Positions 41,551 through 50,961 are shown, counted from the first letter of the stretch. The stretch: DNA of 64,000 nt from Pelomonas sp965229315 (GCF_965229315.1 NZ_CBDDJA010000001.1:682001-746000); one strand, 5' to 3'. The notes: generated by a model not told the origin, from the letters alone. Numbers and translations are program-made.

Positions 41551-41931
41551 TCAGGCCGGCCGATGTTCCGTGCCGGCGCCCAGCGTCAGGAAGAACATGC
41601 GGCTGGGCCGGAACACCTTGGCCGTGTGCCACACGCCGCGCGGCACGACGACGGCGCCGCGGCCCTCGATGCGTTGCGTCACCAGGCCTTCGGCTTGTTC
41701 CAGGTGGAACTCGATGTCGCCGTCCAGCAGGTAGACGAACTCGTCGCCGTTGGGATGCATCTCCCAGCTGCCCCAGTCGGCGTCGCAGACGAATTCCGAC
41801 ACCAGCCAGCCGCGGCCCAGCGCGTCGAGTGCGTCCTGGGGCTGCGCCCAGAAGGCGGGCCCGCCGGGCTGCGGGCGGATGCCGCCGCTGGCGTCCAGCA
41901 AAGCGTAGGTCTCGTCGGGCAAGAACTTCAT
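41551..41931 (-). CDS. Cupin-domain protein
   Basis: A 126-residue single-domain cupin. The first cupin motif reads WEMHPNGDEFVYLLDGDIEF, with the metal-type His and Glu, and the second is GAVVVPRGVWHTAKV with the final His. FFLTLGAGTEHRP closes the fold. The start at 41931 (MKFLPDETYALL) is preferred; an ATG 8 codons upstream is also in frame. Cupins of this size are often isomerases, dioxygenases or sugar-binding proteins, and no substrate is suggested. It stands alone between the metallo-hydrolase and a divergent small gene. Confidence 0.85.
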   Translation of the reverse strand: MKFLPDETYALLDASGGIRPQPGGPAFWAQPQDALDALGRGWLVSEFVCDADWGSWEMHPNGDEFVYLLDGDIEFHLEQAEGLVTQRIEGRGAVVVPRGVWHTAKVFRPSRMFFLTLGAGTEHRPA

Positions 41932-42072
41932 GAGGCGGCCTCGGCGTGAAGTCATGGGGTCCGTGCAGTGTGCACGGCGCGGGCAGCTGTCACCGCGGCA
42001 GGCACCGCGGGGGGCTTGAAATGCCGCCCGTAGCCAGCACGTGTGGCAGCGTAGTTCCTCTGGAGTCCGCAA

Positions 42073-42396
42073 GTGCAACCCGTCGTCAAGATCACCGTCC
42101 CGTCCGAGCTGATGCCCCTGGTTCGCTTTGCGCAATTGCTGCAGGCGCTCGACGGGCAGGGCGGCGCGGCCGACCCCCATCAGTACCAGGTGCTGGTCGG
42201 CAAGATCACCGCCGAACTGCGCACCCACCAGGGCCACCCGGCGCTCGATGGGCTGCTGGACCACCTGCCCGCCAGCGCCGAGATCTACGAGAACCTGCAG
42301 TACGGCCACGCCGGCCTGTGCCGCATGCCGCTGGGCCGGGCGGTGGAGTCCGAGTTGGCCATGCGCGAGCTGCTGGACCGCGTGCGCGGGGCGTGA
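42073..42396 (+). CDS. Small hypothetical protein
   Basis: A 107-residue protein with a GTG start; GGAG lies 7 bases upstream. The sequence VVKITVPSELMPLVRFAQLLQALDG is followed by HQYQVLVGKITAEL and HPALDGLLDHLPASAEIYENLQYGHAGLC. It looks like a compact helical cytoplasmic protein without signal or membrane segments. No family is recognised. It meets the stop of the sensor kinase gene tail to tail, 3 bases apart. Confidence 0.65.
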   Translation: MQPVVKITVPSELMPLVRFAQLLQALDGQGGAADPHQYQVLVGKITAELRTHQGHPALDGLLDHLPASAEIYENLQYGHAGLCRMPLGRAVESELAMRELLDRVRGA

Positions 42397-42399
42397 TCG

Positions 42400-44481
42400 T
42401 CAGGCACTGCGCAGCCCGATCTCGAACACGACGCCGCCGGCCACGTTGCGTGCCGTGATGCGGCCACCCATCTTGGCGAGGTAAGTCTTCGCAACGAACA
42501 GGCCCTGGCCGCGGCGCTGGCCGTCCCCGGGCGCGGCGTCGCTGACGCCGTAGTCGAAGATGCGCGCAAGCTGGTCTTCAGCGATCTGCAGGCCCTGGTT
42601 GTGGATGTCCACCGCGGCCAGATCGCCGTCCCGGCGCAAGGCCAGCGTGATCGGCGTGCCGGGGGCGCGGTAGCGGCCGGCGTTGGTCAGCACATGCGTG
42701 ATCGCGTCCTCCAGCGGGTATTCGTCGGCCTGCACCCAGACGGGCTCGGCGGCCGGCGTGTAGTGCACGCCGGCGATGCCCGCATAGGCGGCGTTCCCGG
42801 CGACCTGGCGCAGGAAGGCGTCCAGGTCCAGCCGCCCGGCGGCCAGCGTCGCGGCGGCCAGCGCCTCGCTCGGCGAGGCCTGGCCGTACAACACCTTCAC
42901 GGCCTGCTGCATGCGCTGCACGTAGCGCCGGCTCGGGTCGGCGTCGCCCGCGTGCAGCAGCATCAGCGACTGCAGCGGCGACATGATCTCGTGGCCCACG
43001 GCGTGCCACTGGTCGTGCTCGCGCTCGGCGCGCAGCTGCTCGCGGCGCAGGCTGTCGCGGGCGTGCTGCAGCAGGTCGGCCAGCACGCCGGCCAGGATGC
43101 CCAGCTCGTCGCGCCCGCGCAGGTCGGCCACGTCCAGCGTGCCCAGCTCGAAGCGCTGCGGCGCCTGCATCCGGTGCGACAGCGCGGCGGCGCGCTTCGT
43201 CAGCTTCGCGACGCGGCGGATCAGCCCCACCTCGATGATGAGCCAGGCCAGCGCGATGGATGCCAGCATCGCGCCCACCGGCCAGGCCAACCGCGCGGCG
43301 CTGGCGCTCAGGGAGCGGTCCAGCCCCTGCAGGTCGCCGGTCAGCGTCACGTCGAAGCGGCCTGCGGGCGTCGTCACGCTGTCATGTTCGGACAGCGTGC
43401 GCGGCGCGTCGGGCGCGGGCAGGTGCTGGATCAGCGCCGTCAGCCACGGCGACGGCGGCGCGCCGGCCTGCTCGGCGCCCTGCAGCAGCGCGACGACGTG
43501 GCTGCCGCGCGTGATCGTCAGCGTCTCGCCCGGCGACAGCGCGGCGGCCAGGCGCGCCAGCGTCAACGGCGGCTGCGCCCCCGGCGCGGCGCTGTCGAAC
43601 AGCGTCGCGCCGCCCGGCCCCAGCAGCGCCAGGCGCAGCCCCGTGCGCGACAGGTCGGACGGTGGCCACTGCGGCCCGCCGGGGCGGAACAGCGCCTCGC
43701 GGAACGCCTGCACCGGCAGCCGCACGGAGACCGTCGTGCGGCGCGCGCAGGGCTCGGCCGCTTTTTCTTCAGCCAAGCAAGGCCCCTCGCGCCAGACCCA
43801 GCCGCGGAAGTCGCGCTGCGGCCGCGCCCGGCGCGGCAGCGTGGTGGCGTCGGCCGCGTCCACCGTGAAGCCGGCGAGCTGGCCACGCTGGCCGTCCAGC
43901 ATTTCGACGGGGGCCAGCCAATGCTGTTCGGTGTCGCCCTGCCGCAGGCTGATGCGCACGCGGTGCACCTCGGCCAGGTCCAGCGCGCCGCGCTCGCGGC
44001 TGACGAGCGGCGGGGCGTCCAGGCCGGCAACGAGGTAGACGAAGCCGCCCGCATAGGCATTGCTGCCCACCGCCGCGCACAGGCTGGCGCCGCCCGGGTA
44101 TTGCCGCGCGCAGCCGGCCATGTCGACGGCACGCTGCGCCTTGGTCGCGTCGTCGAAGTCGATGGCCGCGAACGGCAGCACCAGCGGCGCGACCCAGCCG
44201 GCGTCCACCTGCGCCGGCTCGGGGTTCATCAGCGCGAGCTGCCCCGACGGGTGGCGCAGTTGCGCAACCACCTCGGCCAGCGACTTGGCGAAGGTCTGCT
44301 CGTAGCGCTGCGCGTTGCGCTGGCGCTCCTCGTTCAGCAGCGCGACGGCCAGCGCCAGCGTGGCCAGCGCCAGCGCGACGAAGACGAGGTGGAAGACGAT
44401 GCGGTTGCGGAAGGCCGCGACGCCCAGGCGCGGCATGTCCGCGAACTCGGGCAGTGGCAGCTCGACCCGCCCGAGCTTCAT
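42400..44481 (-). CDS. Sensor histidine kinase with large periplasmic domain
   Basis: A 693-residue membrane kinase. The first helix (about 27-49) and the second (about 405-425) enclose a periplasmic sensor of some 355 residues that has several cysteines and no recognised fold. A HAMP-like segment follows, then the H box WHAVGHEIMSPLQSL with the phospho-accepting His, and an ATPase domain with ITHVLTNAGRYR (N box), FDYGVSD and RRGQGLFVAKTYLAKMGG (G2-like). The N-box and G1 region are somewhat degenerate. The start overlaps the stop of the response regulator (ATGA at 44478-44481), so they form a two-component pair. Confidence 0.9.
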   Translation of the reverse strand: MKLGRVELPLPEFADMPRLGVAAFRNRIVFHLVFVALALATLALAVALLNEERQRNAQRYEQTFAKSLAEVVAQLRHPSGQLALMNPEPAQVDAGWVAPLVLPFAAIDFDDATKAQRAVDMAGCARQYPGGASLCAAVGSNAYAGGFVYLVAGLDAPPLVSRERGALDLAEVHRVRISLRQGDTEQHWLAPVEMLDGQRGQLAGFTVDAADATTLPRRARPQRDFRGWVWREGPCLAEEKAAEPCARRTTVSVRLPVQAFREALFRPGGPQWPPSDLSRTGLRLALLGPGGATLFDSAAPGAQPPLTLARLAAALSPGETLTITRGSHVVALLQGAEQAGAPPSPWLTALIQHLPAPDAPRTLSEHDSVTTPAGRFDVTLTGDLQGLDRSLSASAARLAWPVGAMLASIALAWLIIEVGLIRRVAKLTKRAAALSHRMQAPQRFELGTLDVADLRGRDELGILAGVLADLLQHARDSLRREQLRAEREHDQWHAVGHEIMSPLQSLMLLHAGDADPSRRYVQRMQQAVKVLYGQASPSEALAAATLAAGRLDLDAFLRQVAGNAAYAGIAGVHYTPAAEPVWVQADEYPLEDAITHVLTNAGRYRAPGTPITLALRRDGDLAAVDIHNQGLQIAEDQLARIFDYGVSDAAPGDGQRRGQGLFVAKTYLAKMGGRITARNVAGGVVFEIGLRSA

Positions 44482-45179
44482 CCGCCCGACCAGCGAAAGC
44501 CGCGCATGGGGATGTTCTCGATGCCGTCGAACGCCGGGTCCACGTCGCGCAAGGCGTCGCGGATGGTCGCCACGTGCTTCCTCACGTTGTCGCGGTTGCG
44601 GCCGCTCTTGACGACGTCGAACAGGTCTTCGTAGCTGACCACCTCACCCGTGCGCGCATGCAGCGTCGCGAGGATGCGCTGCGCCGTCAGCGGCAGGTTG
44701 ATGCGCTGGCCGCGCCACATGGGCGTGCGCTGCCACAGCGGGTCGAGCTGCAGGCTGTCGTCGGCGGCCTTCGTGGCCTGCCTCGTGGACGGCTCACGCA
44801 GCCGCGCCGTGCGCAGGATGTCCAGGAAGGTCTCGACGAACTCGGCCTCGTCGAAGGTCGTCTTCTGCAGGTAGTCCCAGGCGTCCAGCGCCTTCATGAT
44901 GCTGCGGTAGATGGCCGCCGGCATGGCCGACACCACCAGCACCGGCGTGCCCAGGCCCTGCTTGTTGATCTCGTTGATCAGCGCCACGCCGGCGTTGCGC
45001 TCGCGGCCCAGCTCGATGTCCAGCACGACGAGGTCGTAGCGCTCGCGCAGCAGCGCGGCCTCGGCGGCGTCGCGGTCGACATGCTGGTCCACGACCAGCT
45101 CCGGGCGGGCGGCACGTATCCAGCCGGCCAGCTGCGCGCTGGTGGTGGGGTCGTCCTCGATGACGGCGATGCGGGGCAT
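44478..45179 (-). CDS. Response regulator with winged-helix output domain
   Basis: A 233-residue regulator. The receiver (1-125) has VIEDDPTT, the phospho-acceptor aspartate in DLVVLDIELG, SAMP in place of the usual conserved Ser/Thr site, and lysine in LQKTTFDEAEF. The C-terminal domain (about 150-233) resembles OmpR-type winged helices: INLPLTAQRILATLHARTGEVVSYEDLF and RNRDNVRKHVATIRDALRD. It belongs with the sensor kinase whose start overlaps its stop. sodC lies upstream on the same strand, separated by two small hairpins. Whether sodC is a target is not shown. Confidence 0.9.
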   Translation of the reverse strand: MPRIAVIEDDPTTSAQLAGWIRAARPELVVDQHVDRDAAEAALLRERYDLVVLDIELGRERNAGVALINEINKQGLGTPVLVVSAMPAAIYRSIMKALDAWDYLQKTTFDEAEFVETFLDILRTARLREPSTRQATKAADDSLQLDPLWQRTPMWRGQRINLPLTAQRILATLHARTGEVVSYEDLFDVVKSGRNRDNVRKHVATIRDALRDVDPAFDGIENIPMRGFRWSGG

Positions 45180-45196
45180 GGCGGGGATTATGGGGA

Positions 45197-45231
45197 GCCC
45201 CGCCGGGGCAGATGCGGAAGGAATCTTCCGC
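45197..45231 (-). terminator. Two hairpins between sodC and the response regulator gene
   Basis: GCGGAAG-N4-CTTCCGC (45214-45231) and GCCCC-N3-GGGGC (45197-45209) are perfect inverted repeats in the 75-base gap. No T-run follows, so termination is uncertain; the first could also be an operator for the regulator gene. Confidence 0.4.
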
Positions 45232-45254
45232 GAGCCGGGGCATCACCTCGGCGC

Positions 45255-45776
45255 TCAGCCGCCGATCACGCCGCACGCCACCCGCGCCCCACCGCCGCCC
45301 AGCGGTGCCGGGTGGTCCGAATGGTTGTCGCCGCCGGCATGCACCATCAGCGCATGGTTCTTCACGTCGGCCAGCTTCAGGCGCGGGCCCAGCACGGGCG
45401 ACGTGGCCGAACCATCGGCCGCCACGTACAGCGGCGGCAGGTCGCCCAGGTGGCCGTCGCCCCAGGGCTCGCCGTGCTTCTTGGTGCCGGCCGGGTCCAG
45501 GTGGCCGCCGGCGGCCTGGGCCGGCGTCATCACGCCGTTGTTGTCGGCCGGCGCGCAGGACGGCTTCTCGTGCACATGGAAGCCGTGCTGCCCCGGCGGC
45601 AGACCCTTCAGGTCGGGATAGAAGGCCAGGCCGTAAGGCGTCTCGACGATGCGGACCGTGCCCACCGCAGCGCCGTCGCCCTGCTTCTCGGCCATCTTCA
45701 GCGTCACGCCGATCTCGGCGCCCAGCGCCACGGAACTTGCCACCAGGCAGGCGGCGGCGATCAGCGTGCTTCTCAT
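45255..45776 (-). CDS. sodC: Periplasmic Cu,Zn superoxide dismutase
   Basis: A 173-residue protein with a signal peptide (MRSTLIAAACLVASSVALG). Copper and zinc ligands are in place: HGFHVHEKPSC (two Cu histidines plus the disulfide Cys), AGGHLDP and HLGDLP (Zn site with its Asp), and MVHAGGDNHSD (Cu His). The second disulfide Cys is in ARVACGVIG. The enzyme dismutates superoxide in the periplasm. The family length is normal, and all key residues are present. Upstream lies the inverted copy of the dispersed repeat, so the promoter must be within about 130 bases. Confidence 0.97.
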   Translation of the reverse strand: MRSTLIAAACLVASSVALGAEIGVTLKMAEKQGDGAAVGTVRIVETPYGLAFYPDLKGLPPGQHGFHVHEKPSCAPADNNGVMTPAQAAGGHLDPAGTKKHGEPWGDGHLGDLPPLYVAADGSATSPVLGPRLKLADVKNHALMVHAGGDNHSDHPAPLGGGGARVACGVIGG

Positions 45777-45908
45777 GGGGTTCCCCTTGAAGTGAGGCTG
45801 TTGAGGATAGCAACGCGAGGGGGTGTTGTTGAGGGATGTTGCGGAACTAGGGGTGGCGGGCGAATTTCGGTTTGGTTATCGCGGTTTCTGGTTGCTGGCG
45901 AGTGCGTT

Positions 45909-46312
45909 GCCGGGATTTCGCCCCGGCGGACTTTCTGGTCCGCCAGAAAGTAGCCAAAGGGCTCCCCCCGAACGCCCCGCCCTAAGCTGCGCTGTGGGTT
46001 CCCTGCGTTACTCAAGGGGGCAAGAGAAATACATCCACCGGCCGGCCGTTGGGCTTGGCTGTTGGCTGTTCTGGGGCCTCCCCTTCTAAACCGCCGAGAA
46101 GCGCAGAACGGCGAGGCGCGCTCGAAGAGCGCCTCGACCACTGACTCTGCGCAGTTGTTTGAGCAGAGCGTAGCGGCGCGAGTTCTGCGCAGGCCTTGCC
46201 GTTCGAGCATCGCAGGGGACCCCGCAGGGGCGGTTTTGCAGGGGCGATTTCTTTGCTTACTTTCTTGTTCGCACAAGAAAGTGAGTCGCCCGCCGGGGCG
46301 AAATCCCGGCAC
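45909..46312. repeat. Dispersed intergenic element, copy B, inverted, with terminal hairpins
   Basis: This is the second copy of the element seen at 26153-26693, in the opposite orientation and about 140 bases shorter. Its hairpins are ACTTTCTGG/CCAGAAAGT (45930-45951) and ACTTTCTTG/CAAGAAAGT (46259-46282), flanked by the same CCGGGATTTCGCC arms. Inner blocks such as TTCTAAACCGCCGAGAAGC match copy A in reverse complement. It fills most of the 705-base gap between sodC and the band-7 gene; the 130 bases before it and 170 after it hold no recognised gene. Confidence 0.85.
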
Positions 46313-46481
46313 GGTCCGCTGCATCAACCCACTGCATCGAGAAGCCACCCCGGAAGACTCCTTCCGCCCCGCCGGAAGACACGCGCCCCGCGCGCCACTC
46401 GCGCCTTCCCGCCCGACCGGGAACCATGGCTGCCATGCATCGCACCACGACCCCGCGATGCGCAACGCCCTGGAGCCCGCC

Positions 46482-47744
46482 ATGCTGCACCGCCTCAAGA
46501 CCCTCGCCGCTTCCCTCCGCCACGCCTTGCGCCGCAGCGCCAGTCGCGGCCTGGAGGCGGCGCCCACCGCTGCGCGGTCCGTGCGCCGTGCGCTGCCGCC
46601 GCTGCTGGCCGTCACGGCGGTCACGGCGTTGGGCTATGCCGTCGTCACGCACCCGCCGGTGCAGGCCGTGCCGCATGGCCTGGCCGCGCTGCGAACCAAC
46701 CAGTTCAGCGGCGGCACGAGTGAGTTCCGGTCGGGCAGCTTCGTGCGCATCCCCGGCCTGCACGAGGTGCGCTTCTTTCCGCTGCGCGACCAGAGCTACC
46801 ACCCCGCGTCGCTGGCCAAGGCCGAAGGCGCGACACCGCTGCAGTCGGTGGAGGGCCTGTCGCTGGGCCTGGACATGACGGTGCGCTGGACGGTCGATGC
46901 GACCCGCCTGCCCGAGCTGGCGCGCAAGCTGCCCGACGACATCGAGGGCGACGTCATCGCGCCGGCCGTGCAGGCCGTCGTCTACAAGCAGATCGCCCGC
47001 CACACGGTGCGCGAGATCTTCTCCAGCCAGCGCGCCGAGATCGCCACGGCGCTGGAGGCCGAGCTGCGCGTGAAGCTGGCCGGCGACGGCGTCGTGCTCA
47101 GGAGCATCCAGATCGGCTCGGTGGACCTGCCGGCCGACTACCGCCGCGGCATGGACCGCCTGCTGGCCGACAGCCTGGCCAGCGAGCGCATGCGCTACAC
47201 GCTGGAGATATCGGAGAAGCAGGTCAAGCAGAGCGAGTTCACCGCCCAGGCCGACAAGGTGCGCCGCGAGACAGCCGCCGAGGCGGCGGGCCGCGAACAG
47301 ATCATCGCGGCGCGCGCGCAGGAAGAGGCGATGAAGCATGTGCTGCCCTTCAAGCAGAAGCAGATCGAGCAGCGCGCGCTGGAAGCGCAGGCCGACAGCG
47401 CCGCTCGCATCCAGCAGGCCGAAGGCGCGGCCAAGGCGCGTCGCATCGAGGTGGACGCCGAGGCCGCCGCGCGCCAGAAGCTGGCCGAGGCCGAGGCCTA
47501 CCGCGTCGCCCAGGTCGGCCGGGCCAACGCCGCGCAGATGGCCGCCGAAGGCGAGCTGCTGACCCGCCACCCGCTGCTGGTGCAGAAGGCGATGGCCGAC
47601 AAGCTCTCGGACAAGGTGCAGGTCATCATCGCGCCGCCCGGCTCGGGCGGCTTCATCGGCAACGCGCTGCTGGCGGGCACCACGCCGGCTGCGAAGGCCA
47701 CGCCGGCCGCCGCGCTCGAAGGCGGTGCATCGGAGAAGGAGTGA
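46482..47744 (+). CDS. Band-7/SPFH (prohibitin-like) membrane protein
   Basis: A 420-residue protein. A basic N-terminus is followed by one membrane helix (about residues 37-57), an SPFH domain (about 75-250, including DMTVRWTVDATRLPELARK and ARHTVREIFSSQRAEIATALE), and a long Ala/Glu/Gln-rich coiled coil (about 240-370), as in prohibitins, which form large membrane rings. The C-terminus is Gly/Ala-rich. The start at 46482 has GGAG 6 bases upstream; an in-frame ATG at 46458 lacks one. The topology would put the SPFH domain in the periplasm. The next gene, encoding an exported protein, follows after 3 bases, so the two probably act together. Confidence 0.88.
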   Translation: MLHRLKTLAASLRHALRRSASRGLEAAPTAARSVRRALPPLLAVTAVTALGYAVVTHPPVQAVPHGLAALRTNQFSGGTSEFRSGSFVRIPGLHEVRFFPLRDQSYHPASLAKAEGATPLQSVEGLSLGLDMTVRWTVDATRLPELARKLPDDIEGDVIAPAVQAVVYKQIARHTVREIFSSQRAEIATALEAELRVKLAGDGVVLRSIQIGSVDLPADYRRGMDRLLADSLASERMRYTLEISEKQVKQSEFTAQADKVRRETAAEAAGREQIIAARAQEEAMKHVLPFKQKQIEQRALEAQADSAARIQQAEGAAKARRIEVDAEAAARQKLAEAEAYRVAQVGRANAAQMAAEGELLTRHPLLVQKAMADKLSDKVQVIIAPPGSGGFIGNALLAGTTPAAKATPAAALEGGASEKE

Positions 47745-47747
47745 GCC

Positions 47748-49247
47748 ATGCGTCGCTTCATGCTGATCGTGGTCGCGGCTGCGACAGCGGCCGTCGTGAT
47801 GACCCAGGCGGACGCCGCGCCCGCCGTGTCCACCGAACTGCCGGCCTTCCCGCGCGCCGGCCTCGTCGTGCAGGACGCGCCGCTGCGCGGGGCGCCGCGC
47901 GACACGGCCTCGCTGCAGGCGCAGATGGCGCGCGGCGAGGCGCTGGAGATCCGCGGCGAGCGCGGCGACCACTGGCAGGTGTGGGACTACCGCCGCGAGC
48001 GTGGCGGCTGGCTGCGCAAGGGCCAGGTCTTGCTGATGCCGCGCGCGGACGGCATCGGCGGCGCCACGGCCGAACTGTTGTCGCAGCTGCGCCTGGTGCG
48101 CCAGCAGTGGGGCACCGAGGGCCTGGGGCTGGGCCTGGCCGCCGCCTGGGTGCAGGCGGCGACGCCCGCCGAGATGGCCGGCCCCGGCGGCGCCGAGGCG
48201 CTGGACGCGATGGGCACGTTCGCCGAGCGCATCGCCGACCGCGCGTCGCTGCGCGATGCCAGGCCGGCCGAGGGCCAGCTCGCCGCGCAGATGGACGTGG
48301 CGGCGCGCTACGGGCTGAAGTTCGCGCAGATCGAGACCGGCGAGGAGGGCCGCGTGCAGGTCTGCTACGACGGCGAAGCCTTCCGCCGTGTGCTGGCCGT
48401 GGCGGCCACGCCGGAGCAGCGCGTGCGCGCCGCGCTGGCGCTGACGCGGCCCGACTGCCTGGACCCGCGCGCCCCGGTGCACGAGCAGGCCGCGCGCGAC
48501 CAGTGGCGCCAGCAGGTGCTGGCCCAGGTCGACGTGGCCACGCTGCCGGTGCACTGGAAGAACCGGCTGCAGATGCGCCGCGCATCGGTGGCGGCCAGCC
48601 TCGCGTTCGCGCAGGCCCGCCGGGGCGCGGGTGGCGAAGGCGCCGCCGCGCTGGCCGAGTTCGCGGCCATCGCCCCCACCGAGCTGACCGAGGACGACCA
48701 GGCCGCGTACGCCGACGCCGCGATGCGCGTGAACGCCGCGCGCTGGCTGGGCACCAGCGCGGCGCCACGTGACTTCGGTGCCGTGCAACTGGCGCTGCTG
48801 CCGGGCGCCGAGGGCGAGCGCTGCGTCGAGCTCAAGGACGGCGGCAAGCTGGCCGCGCGCCGCTGCAGCTACGGGCAGGTCGCGCTGGCGTCCGCGTCGC
48901 TGAACCGCGAAGGCCGCGCGCTGGCGCTGGCCGTGCAGCCGCTGGACGGCTGGCGCGAGCTGTGGGTGTTCGTCAAGGACCGCGAGGGCTGGCGCGTCGA
49001 GGTCATGCCGCCCGCGCCGGCCCAGCCGGGCCTGGGCGTGGCCGAGTTCGCCGGCTGGGTGCCGGGCGGCGCGCAGATGCTGCTGGCGCGCGAGTTCCGC
49101 GCCGAGGGCCGGTACCGCCGCAGCTTCGAGGTCGTGGCGCTGCCGTCGCTGGCGACCGAGCGCCAGTCGGGCGAGCCCGCGCTGATGGGCGCGTTCCAGC
49201 GCTGGAGCGACCCGGCGTGGCGGTCCGGCTCGCCGGCGCGCCGCTAG
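47748..49247 (+). CDS. Exported protein with N-terminal SH3-like domain
   Basis: A 499-residue protein with a signal peptide (MRRFMLIVVAAATAAVVMTQADA). Residues about 35-100 (LVVQDAPLRGAPRDTASLQAQMARGEALEIRGERGDHWQVWDY and onward, ending in GGWLRKGQVLL) look like a bacterial SH3-like fold. A helical middle (about 105-310) and a beta-rich C-terminal part (about 350-490) follow without a recognised family. Its start is 3 bases after the band-7 gene stop, which argues for a joint periplasmic role. Its stop codon overlaps that of the convergent kinase: the palindrome CTAG at 49244-49247 serves both strands. Confidence 0.75.
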   Translation: MRRFMLIVVAAATAAVVMTQADAAPAVSTELPAFPRAGLVVQDAPLRGAPRDTASLQAQMARGEALEIRGERGDHWQVWDYRRERGGWLRKGQVLLMPRADGIGGATAELLSQLRLVRQQWGTEGLGLGLAAAWVQAATPAEMAGPGGAEALDAMGTFAERIADRASLRDARPAEGQLAAQMDVAARYGLKFAQIETGEEGRVQVCYDGEAFRRVLAVAATPEQRVRAALALTRPDCLDPRAPVHEQAARDQWRQQVLAQVDVATLPVHWKNRLQMRRASVAASLAFAQARRGAGGEGAAALAEFAAIAPTELTEDDQAAYADAAMRVNAARWLGTSAAPRDFGAVQLALLPGAEGERCVELKDGGKLAARRCSYGQVALASASLNREGRALALAVQPLDGWRELWVFVKDREGWRVEVMPPAPAQPGLGVAEFAGWVPGGAQMLLAREFRAEGRYRRSFEVVALPSLATERQSGEPALMGAFQRWSDPAWRSGSPARR

Positions 49248-50961
49248 GCCGCGAGCGCGAGCGCTGCGTCGATGCGCAGCGGCAGCTCCAGCCGCGCGAC
49301 GCTGCCCTGGCCGGGCTGGCTGTCCAGCTGCAGGCTGCCGCCCAGCAGGCCCGAGGTCAGGCTGTGCGCGACGAACAGGCCCAGGCCGCTGCCGCCCTGG
49401 CCGAACGACGTCGTGAAGAAGGGCTCGAAGGCACGTGCCAAGTCGGCCGCAGGTATGCCGATGCCGTTGTCGCGCACCTCCAGCACCATGCGCGCGTCGC
49501 TGCCGCGGTGGGCCGTCACGCGGATGAGGCGTTCCGCGGTGTCGGGCATGCCGCGGAAGGCGTGCAGGCAGGCGTTTTCCAGCAGTTGCTCCAGCACCTG
49601 CTGCAGGATCTCCGCATAGCCGTCGAGCCGGAAACCTTCGGGCAGCTCGCAGGCCAGGTGCACGCGGCCCGCGTCCAGCCGGCTCTGCACGCGCGCCCAG
49701 GCCTGCAGCACCGCTTCGCGCAGGTCGAAGCGGGTGCGCACGGCACGGCCGCTGCCTTCGGTGAGCTGCTTGAAGCGGTTGATCAGGCGCAGCGCGCGGT
49801 CCACGTTCTGCTCCACCAGCTCGGCGCCCGCGAGCGTCTGCGCGACCCAGTCGGCCAGCTCCTGGCGCTTGAGCGGCGTGCCGCTGCCCAGGCGCGCGGC
49901 AAAGCTGCCGCTGCCGGCGCGCAAGGCGCTGGCGCTGAGCAGCGCGTTGCCCAGCGCGTGTTCATCTCGTGCGCGATGCCGGCGAGCAGCTGGCCCAGCG
50001 CGGCGAGCTTGCGGCTGTTGACGAGCTCGTCCTGCGCAGCCAGCAACTCGGCGGTGCGCTTGTGCACCTGCTCCTCCAGCCATTGCGCGGTGCGGCGCCG
50101 CTCCTCGTCGCGGCGCGCCTGGTCGATGGCGATGCCGGCCAGGTGGCTGGCGGCGTGCAGCGCGGCGAGTTCCGCGGCGCTGGGGCGGCGTACCTCGCGG
50201 TAGTACATCGCGAAGCTGCCGATGACGCCGTGGTTGGCCGCATGGATGGGCGCCGACCAGCACGCCTTGAGGCCGTGCGGCAGCGCCAGGTCCTTGTAGG
50301 GCACCCACAGCGGGTGGGTGGCGATGTCGTCGACGATGACGAGGCGGTCGTCGAACATGGCGGTGCCGCAGGAGCCGGCGGTGGGACCGATCTCGGCGCC
50401 GTCCAGCGCCTGCATGTACGCGGCCGGCATGCGCGGCCCGGCGCCCAGGCGCACATGGCGGCCGTCCAGGTCCAGCAGCAGCACGGTGCAGTACAGGCCC
50501 TCGAACTGCGACTCGATGAGGGCCGTCAACCGGTCCAGCACGGGCTGCAGCGGCTGGCCGGTGGCGACCATCTCCAGCAGCTCGTTCTTGGCCTGGTTCA
50601 GCACCTCGGCGAACTGCATGCGGCTCATGTCCACCATGCAGACGGCCACCTGCGGCTCGCCGTCGCGCTCGGTCAGCGTCAGGTGCAGCTCGTGCGCACG
50701 CGTCTCGCCGTCACGGGTCTGCAGCCGCCACGGCAGGCTCAGCGAGCCGCTGTGCTGCAACTGCGCGAACACGTCGGCCAGCGTGTCGCCGGACAGCCGG
50801 CCATCGGGCTGGCGCAGCGGGCACAACAGCGCCAGCGGCATGCCGCACAGCGCCTGCGGGTCGTAGCCCAGCACCTTGGCGCGGCCCGAGGCCGTGCCCA
50901 CGATGGGCAGCTCGGGCGTGGCCTTCACCAGCAAGATCGCGACATGGGTCATGTCGTCCAT
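49244..50961 (-). pseudogene. GAF-domain sensor histidine kinase gene with a one-base frameshift
   Basis: Two overlapping frames together make one cytoplasmic kinase of about 572 residues. The upstream frame (from 50961) has a PAS-like domain, a GAF domain (about 125-275, with PTAGSCGTAMF) and the H box LGQLLAGIAHEMNT. At about 49955 the expected PLGNAL is out of frame: ACG-CG-CTG stands where ACG-CCG-CTG is needed, one C short. The next frame continues NALLSASALRAGSG to the N box LLENACLHAF, G1 box DNGIGIP and G2 box GGSGLGLFVAHSL, and stops at 49244. As read, the protein would end soon after the phospho-accepting His without an ATPase domain. It may be a real mutation or a sequencing error in a C run. 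Confidence 0.82.

Noticed and set aside
42601..44634. A 677-codon plus-strand frame opposite the sensor kinase
   Set aside because: The minus-strand kinase has all functional boxes. The plus-strand text is repetitive Gln/Arg/Ala/His and is its shadow.
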